Shown: positions 17,539-26,971 of the stretch, piece after piece
How positions within the stretch are numbered: position 1 is the stretch's first letter
Layout: the number at the start of each line of letters is the position of its first letter
DNA from: Bacillota bacterium
GTDB taxonomy: Bacteria > Vulcanimicrobiota > JAJTBE01
Assembly (NCBI GenBank): GCA_021287065.1
Contig: JAJTBE010000221.1
Coordinates: 1 to 49,763 of the forward strand
DNA length: 49,763 bases
Reading direction: 5' to 3'
Position numbers and translations under genes: made by a program
Notes under the pieces: model-generated
Database searches by the model: none
What the model was told of the DNA's origin: nothing
The model's input: the letters and a program-made list of their open reading frames with translations, nothing else

Positions 17539-19642
17539 TTTTCTTTCCTCCGGGTATTATTTCCTGAAGTTTTTTGTTGCATTCCGCAAGGAAGTCTTCC
17601 CTGCTTGTAAGTTTCATTTTTTCTTCTGAGAAGATCCATATACCATCCGGCGTAGCCTGAGCAAATTTTACAGCGTTGTTGAGAGCTTCTTCAGCTTCCT
17701 TTTTGTTTCCGCTGAGAAAATGGACGAGTCCGAGGCATTCGAACTCATTGGCTTTATGCCAGGGTTTAGCTGTTGTTTTTGATTCGCTTTTGAAATAGTC
17801 AACGGCAAATCTCAGGTGGGTTTTTGATAATTCGGGGTTTTTGTCCTTTGTGAGGAGTCCCATAAGATAATGGGAATAGGATGAACCGGGATCGAGGGTG
17901 AGGGATTGTTTTATTACTTCCTCAGCTCTCTGAAACTGGTTTTTCATTATGTATGTCAGACCAAATGAAGCATAGATCCATGCAGAATTGGGGGCAAGCT
18001 CCAGGGATTTCTGTATGGATACCTCTGCATTATCCAGAAGCCCTGCTTCTCTCTGGGCTAAGCCGAAGTTATACCAGGCTTCGAAAGATTCGGGAGCAAC
18101 TTCGATGGATTTTTCAAAGTGAATAAGAGAATCCTTCGCCTTGCCGGTAGTCAGCAATACATTGCCCATTTCTATCAGATATTTTATATTTCTGGGTTCA
18201 GCTCTCAGAAGATCTTCCAGAGTCTCTCCCACGATTTTCAGATTTCCGTATGATTCGCTTGATTCTATAAGCAGATCCAGAGCCGGGGAAAAGCTTTTGT
18301 TGATTTCTATGGCATGTCGGGATGCTTCCGCTGCTTCTTCATAGCTGCCCTGCTCATACAGTGAAAGCCCCAGATAATACCATATCATGAAGTTATCCTG
18401 ATCCAGTTCAAGAGCCTTTTTGAAGTTCAGTTCCGCTTCTTTGGCTTTATCTTTGCCGAGAAGTATCTGTCCCAGCGAAAACCATCCTTCAGACCTCTTG
18501 GGGTTGCTTTCTATGGATTTTTTGAAACAAGCTTCAGCCTGTTCAGGTTTGCCTTTGCGTTCGTGGTACATACCCATCTGTCTCCAGGCTTCGGCGTGGG
18601 CGGGATCAATCAGCGTAATTTCGTAATAGCACAGCAGTGTGAGAATATCGATGGCGTATATCGAAGTAAGTTTAGCCATATTTTCGAGAGATGAAACATT
18701 TTTTGTTGCACCGAGGATGAGAATAATGGGAAACAGCAGAATCGAATTGAGCACTCTGAAAGCCATAAAGAAGAAGAAAAAGATAAAACCTATGCTCAGG
18801 AAAAACAGAAGTAGTTTATCTATGGAAGCACCGAAGAATGAATACGAAAACCAGGCACCTACTGAAGCGGTTATGTTGTTTTTGTCGCGGTAAAGTTTGA
18901 TAAGCTTCAGGTAAGCATCCCTTTCTCCGGGATAGTCTTTAGCAATGGTTTCATAGGTCTTTATTGCTTTGTCAGTTTCACCACAGTTTTCATAAGCGGC
19001 AGCAAGGCTGTAAAGCACTTCCGCCGGCTGATTTCCCTGTGCGGTTGCTTTTTCATAATTCTCTGCAGCTTCCTTGTTCTTTCCTGCCGCACTTTGAACC
19101 TGTGCGAGCTGTATATAAATATCAGTCTGAGCCGGATTGATTTTCAGAGCTTCATTAAGGGCTTCCTCTGCTTTGGCATTATCGTTTTTGCGATAATAGA
19201 TCTGCGCAACCTGCCTGCAGATGTGGGAAGTTTTTTCTCCCTCATCTATGAGGGTGTTATAAGAGGTAAGGGCAGCGTCAAGATCGCCTTTCTGAAAAAG
19301 AGCATCTGCAACGGAAATTTTATAGTTGATGTTTGAAGGCTGAAGTTTAAGGGCTTCCTTAAATTCATCCGCAGCTTCTCCGTATTTTTCCTTTTTCAGG
19401 TAAAGGTTGCCTAATGTGAAATGGGCTTCGTGGTCCGAAGGATTTGCTTTGATATGATCTTTCAGTGATGTTTCCGCTTTTTCATATTCACCTTCCGCAA
19501 TCATAATTTTGATGGGCGAAAGGTTGGTCTGGGCTGAAGCACCGGAGGCGCCGCAGAATGCAAAAACCAGCGTTACGAAGCAGATTGCTGCTGTTATGAG
19601 GAATTTCCGGGATATGCCGGAACCCTTTATGTTATTTTTCAT
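17525..19642 (-). CDS. Exported TPR protein with internal membrane segment
   Basis: The start is taken as ATG 19642 rather than TTG 19651; no strong Shine-Dalgarno sequence precedes either. About 705 residues: a signal peptide (FLITAAICFVTLVFAFCGASGASA), a first block of TPR repeats (about residues 35-250), a strongly hydrophobic stretch (LLLFFLSIGFIFFFFFMAF and neighbours, about 265-335), and a second, longer TPR block (about 345-690). The TPR arrays therefore lie either side of membrane helices. It likely scaffolds an envelope complex, perhaps with the overlapping DUF5693 protein, whose coupled start lies in its last codons. Confidence 0.83.
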   Translation of the reverse strand: MKNNIKGSGISRKFLITAAICFVTLVFAFCGASGASAQTNLSPIKIMIAEGEYEKAETSLKDHIKANPSDHEAHFTLGNLYLKKEKYGEAADEFKEALKLQPSNINYKISVADALFQKGDLDAALTSYNTLIDEGEKTSHICRQVAQIYYRKNDNAKAEEALNEALKINPAQTDIYIQLAQVQSAAGKNKEAAENYEKATAQGNQPAEVLYSLAAAYENCGETDKAIKTYETIAKDYPGERDAYLKLIKLYRDKNNITASVGAWFSYSFFGASIDKLLLFFLSIGFIFFFFFMAFRVLNSILLFPIILILGATKNVSSLENMAKLTSIYAIDILTLLCYYEITLIDPAHAEAWRQMGMYHERKGKPEQAEACFKKSIESNPKRSEGWFSLGQILLGKDKAKEAELNFKKALELDQDNFMIWYYLGLSLYEQGSYEEAAEASRHAIEINKSFSPALDLLIESSESYGNLKIVGETLEDLLRAEPRNIKYLIEMGNVLLTTGKAKDSLIHFEKSIEVAPESFEAWYNFGLAQREAGLLDNAEVSIQKSLELAPNSAWIYASFGLTYIMKNQFQRAEEVIKQSLTLDPGSSYSHYLMGLLTKDKNPELSKTHLRFAVDYFKSESKTTAKPWHKANEFECLGLVHFLSGNKKEAEEALNNAVKFAQATPDGIWIFSEEKMKLTSREDFLAECNKKLQEIIPGGKKIEEA

Positions 19643-19833
19643 ATTAAACAAGCCTGAATTGATATTTTTTTGTACCGCAGTATCTGATATCTCAAAAAAA
19701 ACAGAGTCAGCTGATTACTCCGGCAAACACTTTCCTGCATATTATATGTTGAAAGGTAATGTAAAACAAGACCTTATTAAGGAAAGGACGCGGACTGCTC
19801 TGTTTTATTTTTAATCCGGATAAAAAGTCCGAA

Positions 19834-20391
19834 TTATGCGAAAGTTACCTTTGCAGATGCTTTAAGCTCTCCGTCCCAGACTTTGGTTTTGTCGATGGAA
19901 ACACCCTGAGGCGGGACTTCGCTGAGAATGTGGACTCTTTTGCGGTTGTGGTCGCTTGTTCCCTCCGGTGCATTGAACATAAGCACATGGCTTCCGATGT
20001 GGACTCTGAAGTCATACGAACCTGCGGGGAATCCCTTTATAGCCATTTCCTTTGTAACGACGGGGGGAAGGTGTCCGGCGTAAACAAAGGCATAAGCCGG
20101 CTCTTTGTATATGTTCAGTTCGATTTTAAATTCCGCATCGGGCTGAATGGTTACAAAATCCGAATCTTTCAGGGGGAGCTGCGGAGTGGGGGAGAATACC
20201 ATGATTTCATAATCCCCTGCCATCATGTTGCTGAAGAGTCTGTGTTTTGCAAGATAAGTGCAGATAGTGACTGGTTTAGTTGATTTATTGGTAATCACAG
20301 CTTCGAAAGTCGGAAATGTTTCTGCAGGGAGGGAAGCTGTTGCCGGTCTCAGAGCCATTTCAAGGTTTGCTGAATTGATAAGTGCATCCAT
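19834..20391 (-). CDS. Hypothetical beta-rich protein
   Basis: This 185-residue protein has a good AAAGGAG site before its ATG. There is no signal peptide or transmembrane segment. The pattern FPTFEAVITNKSTKPVTI, followed by long alternating stretches (KIELNIYKEPAYAFV, YDFRVHIGSH), suggests an Ig-like beta-sandwich of the kind seen in small secreted or cytosolic inhibitor-like domains, but no family is recognised with confidence. It is followed by a gap of about 190 bp before the TPR gene, so it may have its own transcript. Confidence 0.7.
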   Translation of the reverse strand: MDALINSANLEMALRPATASLPAETFPTFEAVITNKSTKPVTICTYLAKHRLFSNMMAGDYEIMVFSPTPQLPLKDSDFVTIQPDAEFKIELNIYKEPAYAFVYAGHLPPVVTKEMAIKGFPAGSYDFRVHIGSHVLMFNAPEGTSDHNRKRVHILSEVPPQGVSIDKTKVWDGELKASAKVTFA

Positions 20392-20557
20392 TATTGAAAT
20401 CTCCTTTCAAAAGAGGTTATTTTAGTGGTCCGGTAAAAGTACCATAAAATATACCTGTTGGATCATACAGGTTTGGTTAATTCCCCGGAAGGAAAAAATA
20501 ATCCTTCCTTAAATATTTCAGGGTATAGCCTTTCCCGGAAGGAGTGTCTGCAAAACT

Positions 20558-22180
20558 GTGAACAACTCAGGAGATAACGAACGCGAAAATCTGCTTGCCT
20601 CGATGTGCAGGGATGTTGCCGAAAACAGGGCAGGTGTTGACGAACTTCAGGAAATTCTCGAAACAGCAAGAAAAAATCTTGGCGATATAAGAGCCGGATT
20701 TGACATGATGCTGTCGGGCCAGAGTCAGAAGGTTCAGAAAGCCTGCAGGGATATTGTTCCTGAAATAAACAGGGCTTTTGATGAATATGAGCGGGTTATG
20801 AAAGATGTCGGCTCATATTTCCACAGTTTTGATAAAGGTTCACTGAAAGCTTCAGCCTCCAGGGTTTCTGAAGCATCCGCCAACCTTGACAGACTTCTCT
20901 TTGAATTCAGACAGGCGGGCCTTATTGCGCTCGGACCCTCAGGAGTGCCCGGGCTGAATCTTCTCCTTAATACAGTGCAGAGAATCCAGAATGGCGAACA
21001 GCTTCAGGAAAAACTTATGGAACAGGCTGAGAGGGAAGGCATTTATTCACAGCAGGTTGTTCAGGAATTAAAAGCCGCCGGAAGAAATCCCGAGAATATG
21101 GCAAAGGCTGAAGCCTGGCAGACTGTTTCAGATGCTGCGGATTTACTTGTTGCTTATGTCCAGTCAGGTGATTATAAATCATTTGAAGATGCCCAGATTT
21201 TACTTAACGATGCAGTTATCAGATTTGAAGAACTCCCCGGCGCTGTAGATCAGGAAGCCCTGTCTAAATCTCCCACCGCCTCGCCGGTGGCAAATATAGT
21301 GATAAATGCATTTCTGGGACTGAGAGACGGAGTTATTCCCCCCGAATTTGCGGCAGAAGCTCTGGGCAGACTCTGGAATGATATGGAAACCATAAAATTC
21401 CGGTTTAATGCAATTACAAGAAACCCCGCAGATTCATCACTGGTGGAGGAAGAGGCTGAGATTGTGGCTGATGTTATTGCCGCAATGGAAGAAGCTCTCA
21501 ATGAATACGACGCCTGCCTCGACAACGGCAGCTATGAACCGCTGGATGAAATCAATGAAAAACTTACTGCCATGATTGAGCAGCTTGAAGAATCCATGGG
21601 GATTTTTCAGGAGCTGGCAGATAAAGAGAACAAAACTCCATGTCCCAAATGCGGACATTACAACTATACAATAAATAAATTCTGCGAAAAATGCAGTTTC
21701 AAACTTCCTGCTTTTTCAGGAGAACAGGCAGCCGGACTCGATGTTTCAGATTCAGGACAGGCAAGGGCAGGGGAAAAACAGGGACCTGTGATGACTGAAA
21801 ATGTACAGAGGCTTTTTGAATGTGCCAACTCAGTGATAGCCGGCAAGGTTTCTCTGGATGAGTTTGACAGGGAAGTCTCAATGATGGAAGAACTTCTTGC
21901 CGCCGCATACAACTCCGCAGGACCACTTCCCCATACAAATACGGAAAAATATAAACAGGCTGATAAGGATAAAATCGCCAAATTCGATAGTGTTCTTAAA
22001 GAAGCATCGGATGTATATGTGCATGGTCTGGAAGATTTTGAGGTAGGCTTGTCGTTTTTCAGGCAGTATATCGAAGGCGGCTCCTCAGAAAGCATCAGCA
22101 CCGGAATGCAGCTTATCTGGCAGGGACTGGGAAAACTTCAGGATGTTTACAAAGCTACCGAACCCTTTGTCAGGCAGTAA
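20558..22180 (+). CDS. Helical protein with one zinc ribbon
   Basis: The start is GTG 20558, with AAGGAG about 13 bases upstream; no other in-frame start has a better site. The 540-residue product is largely helical and acidic, with no signal or transmembrane segment. A single zinc ribbon, CPKCGHYNYTINKFCEKC (about residues 363-380), divides a long helical N-terminal part from a C-terminal helical domain of about 120 residues. The two helical parts resemble each other loosely (repeated ELL, DFE and FRQ patterns), suggesting an old duplication. No catalytic motif is seen. The 3' end overlaps the convergent ATP-grasp gene by 11 bp. Confidence 0.7.
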   Translation: MNNSGDNERENLLASMCRDVAENRAGVDELQEILETARKNLGDIRAGFDMMLSGQSQKVQKACRDIVPEINRAFDEYERVMKDVGSYFHSFDKGSLKASASRVSEASANLDRLLFEFRQAGLIALGPSGVPGLNLLLNTVQRIQNGEQLQEKLMEQAEREGIYSQQVVQELKAAGRNPENMAKAEAWQTVSDAADLLVAYVQSGDYKSFEDAQILLNDAVIRFEELPGAVDQEALSKSPTASPVANIVINAFLGLRDGVIPPEFAAEALGRLWNDMETIKFRFNAITRNPADSSLVEEEAEIVADVIAAMEEALNEYDACLDNGSYEPLDEINEKLTAMIEQLEESMGIFQELADKENKTPCPKCGHYNYTINKFCEKCSFKLPAFSGEQAAGLDVSDSGQARAGEKQGPVMTENVQRLFECANSVIAGKVSLDEFDREVSMMEELLAAAYNSAGPLPHTNTEKYKQADKDKIAKFDSVLKEASDVYVHGLEDFEVGLSFFRQYIEGGSSESISTGMQLIWQGLGKLQDVYKATEPFVRQ

Positions 22181-23051
22181 AGGATTTTACAACAGCTTCC
22201 GCCGCATTGAATCCGCCAGCCTTCTCAAAACCCTTTATTCCAGGGGATGAGTTGATTTCAAGCACGGCGAAGCCTGATGATGTTTTGATAAAATCCACTC
22301 CGGCAAGAGAAGCTCCTGTTGCTCTTGCAGCTTCAATAGCGGTATGCCGCATTTCCTCATCTGGAGTGTAAACCTCTATATTGCCTCCCCTGCTGAAATT
22401 TGACCTGAGCAGCTTCATTTCTTCCCCTTCGTTTTCAGTTTTTGCTGCTGAATTTTTAACAGCGCCTATAATAGTGCCGTTTGAGACAAGAACCCTTACT
22501 GTTGAACCTGCTGAATCAGTCGCAAACTCTTCAACAAAAATATTGGCGTTGTATGCCCACATAGTTTGTGCATAAGCTGTAAGTGTTTCCCTGCAGGGGC
22601 AGAAAACCACGCCGATACCCCGGGTTCCGAATATGGTTTTTAAAAATACCGGATATCCACCAACTGCAGAAACTGCATGATCCAGGTTTTCGGTGTGTCT
22701 TACAAAAGCCCATTTGAGGGTTTTAATGCCTTTTTTTTCAAGCTGAAGCTTTGTCTGGATTTTATTTCCGCAAATATCAGCGGCAACAGGGGGATTTACC
22801 GTTTTTACTCCGTTTAACTCAAGTATTTCGCCGATTATATGGATATAATCTTTTTCCTCACGGTAGGGGGGAGTTCTGAGAAATGCAATATCGGATTTAA
22901 TTTTTTCTCCGCCAAAAAAAAGTCCGGAGCCGATTGCCGTAATTCTGAAAGGATTTATCACCGATGCTCTGATGGCAGTCTGGCGGCATTCTTCAACGAT
23001 GCGGCGGTTGAAATAGGCATCGGGATTTACTGACAGAACAGATATTTGCAT
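22170..23051 (-). CDS. RimK-like ATP-grasp ligase
   Basis: This 293-residue ATP-grasp enzyme forms amide bonds using acyl-phosphate chemistry. Seen in order are NPPVAADICGNKIQTKLQLEKKGI (the N-domain to central-domain transition), GYPVFLKTIFGTRGIGV (ATP-binding lysine and glycine-rich loop), VEEFATDSAGSTVRVLV, and the metal-binding end AGVDFIKTSSGFAVLEINSSPG. This layout fits RimK/LysX/MptN-type amino acid ligases; the substrate cannot be assigned. GAGGT lies 6 bases before the ATG. It is not next to lysine-biosynthesis or rpsF genes, which would have pointed to LysX or RimK. Confidence 0.85.
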   Translation of the reverse strand: MQISVLSVNPDAYFNRRIVEECRQTAIRASVINPFRITAIGSGLFFGGEKIKSDIAFLRTPPYREEKDYIHIIGEILELNGVKTVNPPVAADICGNKIQTKLQLEKKGIKTLKWAFVRHTENLDHAVSAVGGYPVFLKTIFGTRGIGVVFCPCRETLTAYAQTMWAYNANIFVEEFATDSAGSTVRVLVSNGTIIGAVKNSAAKTENEGEEMKLLRSNFSRGGNIEVYTPDEEMRHTAIEAARATGASLAGVDFIKTSSGFAVLEINSSPGIKGFEKAGGFNAAEAVVKSFTA

Positions 23052-23184
23052 TAAAAAACCTCGTTTTTGCCTTCAAAAATCTTTACTTTTTGTTGGTCTA
23101 AAGTGATAAATGACATGGGTATATATTTTATAAACAGGGATTTTTTCAGATGTGTAAAAATTCCTTGATAGTTATTAGTAGCAG

Positions 23185-23213
23185 TTCCAAACATTTTTTT
23201 TTGTTGCTATAAT
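23185..23213 (+). promoter_or_regulatory. Candidate promoter of the prepilin operon
   Basis: A perfect TATAAT at 23208-23213 follows a weak -35 (TTCCAA, 23185-23190) at 17 bp. It lies 27 bp upstream of the first prepilin ATG. Confidence 0.55.
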
Positions 23214-23240
23214 AAAATAAAAGCGGCGTGGAGGAATATC

Positions 23241-23723
23241 ATGTTTCCTAAAACCGGAAAAAGGCAGAAGGGCGTATCATTACTTGAGCTGCTGATTTCT
23301 ATCATGTTGCTGACAACAGTAATGATGACTTTTGCCATGGTATTTCCCGGAGGTTATAGGCTTAATCTGAAAAACCGGATGGAATCCAAGGCATCAAAAA
23401 TTGCCAACGGTATTCTGTATAAAATGCAGAATATGCCGTTTCTGGGAACCAGCTTAACTCAGCCAACCGTGGAAAATATGCAGAACTGGGATACCGGTAC
23501 TTTTGCAGATCAGTTTGAAAACACAGTTGAAAGACCCTTCTATCTTCCTGCAAAATCAGACACCAACCCCGGTATCAGTGTTAAAATTCTTGATCCTACG
23601 GTTGGAAACGGAGGAACTCTTGCCCGTATAGCTGTCACCATTGCCTGGACAGAGACCAACAAAGGCGGCGTGATAACTAAAAAAGTTACTGTAACTGCTT
23701 ATCGATCAAGAAACCATCAGTAG
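23241..23723 (+). CDS. Prepilin-like protein (type IV pilin / T2SS pseudopilin)
   Basis: This 160-residue protein has the classic class III signal: a basic leader ending in KG, then VSLLELLISIMLLTTVMM, with the cut expected after G and Glu at position +5. The first helix is hydrophobic and a small globular domain without cysteines follows. GGAGG precedes the ATG. It is the first of three consecutive genes with such signals, which implies a minor-pilin or pseudopilin tip complex. The prepilin peptidase and the ATPase are not in the window. Confidence 0.85.
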   Translation: MFPKTGKRQKGVSLLELLISIMLLTTVMMTFAMVFPGGYRLNLKNRMESKASKIANGILYKMQNMPFLGTSLTQPTVENMQNWDTGTFADQFENTVERPFYLPAKSDTNPGISVKILDPTVGNGGTLARIAVTIAWTETNKGGVITKKVTVTAYRSRNHQ

Positions 23724-23763
23724 TCTATCTTTGATAACGAAAAATTACCCAGGGGGTACACGA

Positions 23764-24525
23764 ATGAAATCCCAATTCAGAAAAAAAGGTATGTCACTGC
23801 TCGAAGTTCTGATAACTGTTGCAGTCTTTGGTATTTTTGCCCTGCTGATTTCATCTCTGGTTATTTCCGCAGCCCGTAATTACCAGAGAGGCAAACTGAT
23901 GCAGGAAGTCAGACTGAAAACCAGTTCTGCTCTCAAGATGATGGAAGAGGATATCCGCAGGGGAATCGTCCTCCAGACTCTGGGAAGCGGATCATGGGTG
24001 CCTTCGGCAGTTCTGGCTCCAAACCCCTACGGAAGAGAATCCATTGCACAGAAATCAAACGAAGGCTGGACGGAGAACAGACTGATTGTGGTTGATTCCA
24101 CTCAGTCAGACATAAAGAAATATGATGTGTCGGATCCGCTGCTTGATCTCAGGTTTGTAGAGTATCGGCTGACAAACAACAACAAAACCCTCGAACGGCG
24201 AACTTTTGATGTTGCCACTGCGACCAGCGGCAGTGAATATACAGGTTTTAAACGGGATACAGGTCAATGGATACCTGTTGCCAATTTTTTCGATGCAGGT
24301 TCACCTAAGCGGACTGATGTAATAGCACAGCTAACCGGAAGAAACGATGTGATGTACTTCAAGGTTGACAGACCGAAGCTGCTTGTTACAGACCCCTCTT
24401 ACAATGTTACATATGAAAGACATATGTATAACTTACTGGTAAGAATGACCAAATACATCAGGGACGACATTAATGAGCCGGTTACATACGAAGAAGTAAC
24501 TCAGGTAAAGACCGTTGTAAGGTAA
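23764..24525 (+). CDS. Prepilin-like protein, PilW/GspJ-like
   Basis: ATG 23764 is chosen over TTG 23731 because AGGGGG lies just upstream. The product of about 253 residues begins with a basic leader and KG followed by MSLLEVLITVAVFGIFALLI, a standard prepilin cleavage and membrane helix. The remainder is a larger globular domain (NYQRGKLMQEVRLKTSSALKMMEEDIRRGI is typical of GspJ/PilW-type proteins). It is 40 bp after the first prepilin and 55 bp before the next. Confidence 0.82.
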   Translation: MKSQFRKKGMSLLEVLITVAVFGIFALLISSLVISAARNYQRGKLMQEVRLKTSSALKMMEEDIRRGIVLQTLGSGSWVPSAVLAPNPYGRESIAQKSNEGWTENRLIVVDSTQSDIKKYDVSDPLLDLRFVEYRLTNNNKTLERRTFDVATATSGSEYTGFKRDTGQWIPVANFFDAGSPKRTDVIAQLTGRNDVMYFKVDRPKLLVTDPSYNVTYERHMYNLLVRMTKYIRDDINEPVTYEEVTQVKTVVR

Positions 24526-24580
24526 CAAATTTTTTGCTATAACTCTATTAATCAAGAATTCAATTTTTGGGGGTGCTGAT

Positions 24581-26902
24581 ATGGGCTTTTTCAAAAAGCT
24601 TATACTCTCCGGCAGAAAAAAACAGAAGGGCATAGCGATGATTGCGACACTGTTTACAGTGGCAATCGTTCTGATTCTCGGCGTTTCGTTTCTGATGATG
24701 GCGTTTAAAGACAGTGTAAACACCAGATCAGAAAAAGAATCAGTATTTGCACTTCAAATGGCGCACACAGGCGCAGAATTACTGATGAACTATATGTCGG
24801 TAAGGGACAACTGGGAATACGCCTCCCAGAAAGAGTTCAATGTTGTGCTTAAAGCCTATCCCACAGGAGGCCAGCCCAACAGTTTCAAATCAAGCCAGAT
24901 AAACGGCGAAACCTTCAACTTCTACATCAACAGGGATGCGTATAATGGATCTTATTACCATTATACAATCACTATCTCACCTGACAGAACTCTTGGAACC
25001 GGTTCAGCTTATACCGGAAAAACCGAGATAGACCTGATTCAGGCGATTTTCAAGAGCGGCCAGCCACCACAGTTTGTCGCAACATCCACCGGAACCATCT
25101 TCAAAACCGGAAGCACAAAGATGGTTGCAGCAAGACAGGTGGAAGTGCGCTTCAGAGAAAAATCAGCTCTTGACAACCTGCTTTTCGTGCAGAATATGAG
25201 AGCCTGGGATCTGGTGGGCAACGGAGTAGCTCCGCCCAACGCCAACGACGGATCAAATGACTCCGTCGGTATTCCTGCCAACTATACTGCAAATGGATCA
25301 GTTGTTATCGACGGCAACAGCGAATACGCTACTGAAACTTCGGGAAACCTCAGATTCTTCAATCCCAACTCCGGTAATGTCCATTTTTACGGACAGACTT
25401 CCATCAGTCAGCAGCAGAATTATGATTCATCCGGAAATGCGATAAATTCCGATGCCAACGGAAAGATTTTCCAGGGTGGACTGATGACCGGACAGACTTC
25501 AGTAGGTCTTCCTGAAAAGAACAACTTTATGAGTGTTGACTACAATGGCAACGGAAGCATCGCCACATCGGAACAGGGAACAGCTGTTACACTGGCTAAG
25601 GATTATTCCGGAACCAACTCATCAGGTTCAGCTTATAACAAATCCTATTTCCGCTGCGGAGACAATGACGGTATCACCGGAAGATCCACAAACGAAATCG
25701 GACACAGCAAAGCCACTAAACCTGAACGCTGGGTCGGCGAATATGGTATGCCCAATACAGCCGCCAATATTTCAGCTATGAGTCAGGATGCTCCTTCTGA
25801 TGTGGAATTTGACGGACTGATGCTCAACTCAAAACCCGGTTTTGCAAAGTTCACCGTCGAATTCGGCGCTGCAGGAACCGTGACGGTTAAGAAAACAACT
25901 GCATATACCAAAAAGTCATACACACTGCTCAATAATGTGAGCGTTGATACCATTAAAAACGGAATCCTCTATTTCGAAGGCGGAAATGTGGAAGTTAAAA
26001 ACGCCCAGAATAACGGCGGCTTTAAAGGACAGCTTACAATTGTCAGCGCCGAGGACTCCGTCAGAGAAGCTACAAGCTATTCAATCACCACAGCCAATGG
26101 AAAAACCATCACCCAGTACTCCACGGAAGAGAGAAACAGAAGTGTTTATCCCAACAACCCTGAACTCTGGACACCGGGCAAAGTTTCAAACCAGCAGATT
26201 AGCTCAGTTGTCCAGCAGTATTCATCAGGAGCGGGATCAATCTATGTGCCCTTCAACTCATCAGCTCTTCCCGTCAGAGTTGACCCGACCACAGGAAACC
26301 TCTCCGGCAGCTTTGACAGAGTGCCTCCCTACTATGTAGGCGGCAAATGGGTATGGCCCGGTGAATCAACAATTAAAAACACCATTAAAAATGTCGCCAA
26401 GGAAGGCGGCGGATATATCAGCGTATTCAACGACATCGAGAGGGAAGGAAATGTAACCATCGGCGGAAACCTCACCTACGCAGGCGGCGGAAACAATGCT
26501 CTGGGCATTATCGCCAAAAACTACATCCTTCTCAATTCCGACGATGTATCCGTAAACAGCCCTGAGCTGACTGTTAATGCAGTTCTTATGAGCTTCGACC
26601 ACTCAGTGCAGTTTGATGATGTCAATATGTCAGGCAAAGACAGCTGGATTTCACAGCCTGGTATGAACGGCAAATTCAACTTCACCGGTTCAAACATCAG
26701 TCAGTTTGCAGATGTGGAAGGCAAAATCGATGGAACTGGATATACAAACCAGAGCCTCACTTATGACCAGAACCTGAAGACAACCCTTCCTCCCAATTTC
26801 CCCAGATGGGACTTTATGAAGATGAGTGCAGATGCGGTTATCGAATATGTTGTACTCAACTATCAGGATAAAGGCGCTTCAAAGATTTTTGAACGCAATT
26901 AA
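24581..26902 (+). CDS. Very large prepilin-like protein (PilX/GspK-like N-terminus)
   Basis: This 773-residue protein has a prepilin-type start (KKQKG, then IAMIATLFTVAIVLILGVSFLMMAF) that lacks the usual Glu at +5, as in GspK and PilX. After the first helix comes an unusually long region rich in Asn, Gly, Ser and Thr, with strand-and-turn repeats (YFEGGNVEVKNAQNNGGFKG, NVTIGGNLTYAGGGNNALG), suggesting a beta-helix or adhesin-like tip. Family members normally have only 170 to 330 residues. A good GGGGGTG site precedes the ATG. A palindromic terminator follows at 26927. A role as a pilus-tip adhesin is inference. Confidence 0.8.
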   Translation: MGFFKKLILSGRKKQKGIAMIATLFTVAIVLILGVSFLMMAFKDSVNTRSEKESVFALQMAHTGAELLMNYMSVRDNWEYASQKEFNVVLKAYPTGGQPNSFKSSQINGETFNFYINRDAYNGSYYHYTITISPDRTLGTGSAYTGKTEIDLIQAIFKSGQPPQFVATSTGTIFKTGSTKMVAARQVEVRFREKSALDNLLFVQNMRAWDLVGNGVAPPNANDGSNDSVGIPANYTANGSVVIDGNSEYATETSGNLRFFNPNSGNVHFYGQTSISQQQNYDSSGNAINSDANGKIFQGGLMTGQTSVGLPEKNNFMSVDYNGNGSIATSEQGTAVTLAKDYSGTNSSGSAYNKSYFRCGDNDGITGRSTNEIGHSKATKPERWVGEYGMPNTAANISAMSQDAPSDVEFDGLMLNSKPGFAKFTVEFGAAGTVTVKKTTAYTKKSYTLLNNVSVDTIKNGILYFEGGNVEVKNAQNNGGFKGQLTIVSAEDSVREATSYSITTANGKTITQYSTEERNRSVYPNNPELWTPGKVSNQQISSVVQQYSSGAGSIYVPFNSSALPVRVDPTTGNLSGSFDRVPPYYVGGKWVWPGESTIKNTIKNVAKEGGGYISVFNDIEREGNVTIGGNLTYAGGGNNALGIIAKNYILLNSDDVSVNSPELTVNAVLMSFDHSVQFDDVNMSGKDSWISQPGMNGKFNFTGSNISQFADVEGKIDGTGYTNQSLTYDQNLKTTLPPNFPRWDFMKMSADAVIEYVVLNYQDKGASKIFERN

Positions 26903-26926
26903 CGGGGAAATTTAACCGAAACAAAT

Positions 26927-26957
26927 AAGGCTGCCTTATAAGGCAGCCTTTCTTATT
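26927..26957. terminator. Bidirectional terminator palindrome
   Basis: The 24-bp perfect palindrome AAGGCTGCCTTATAAGGCAGCCTT (two 12-base halves, 26927-26938 and 26939-26950) is followed by TTCTTATTTT on the plus strand. It lies between convergent prepilin and rbgA genes and can serve both. Confidence 0.85.
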
Positions 26958-26971
26958 TTCAGAAGAAAATT

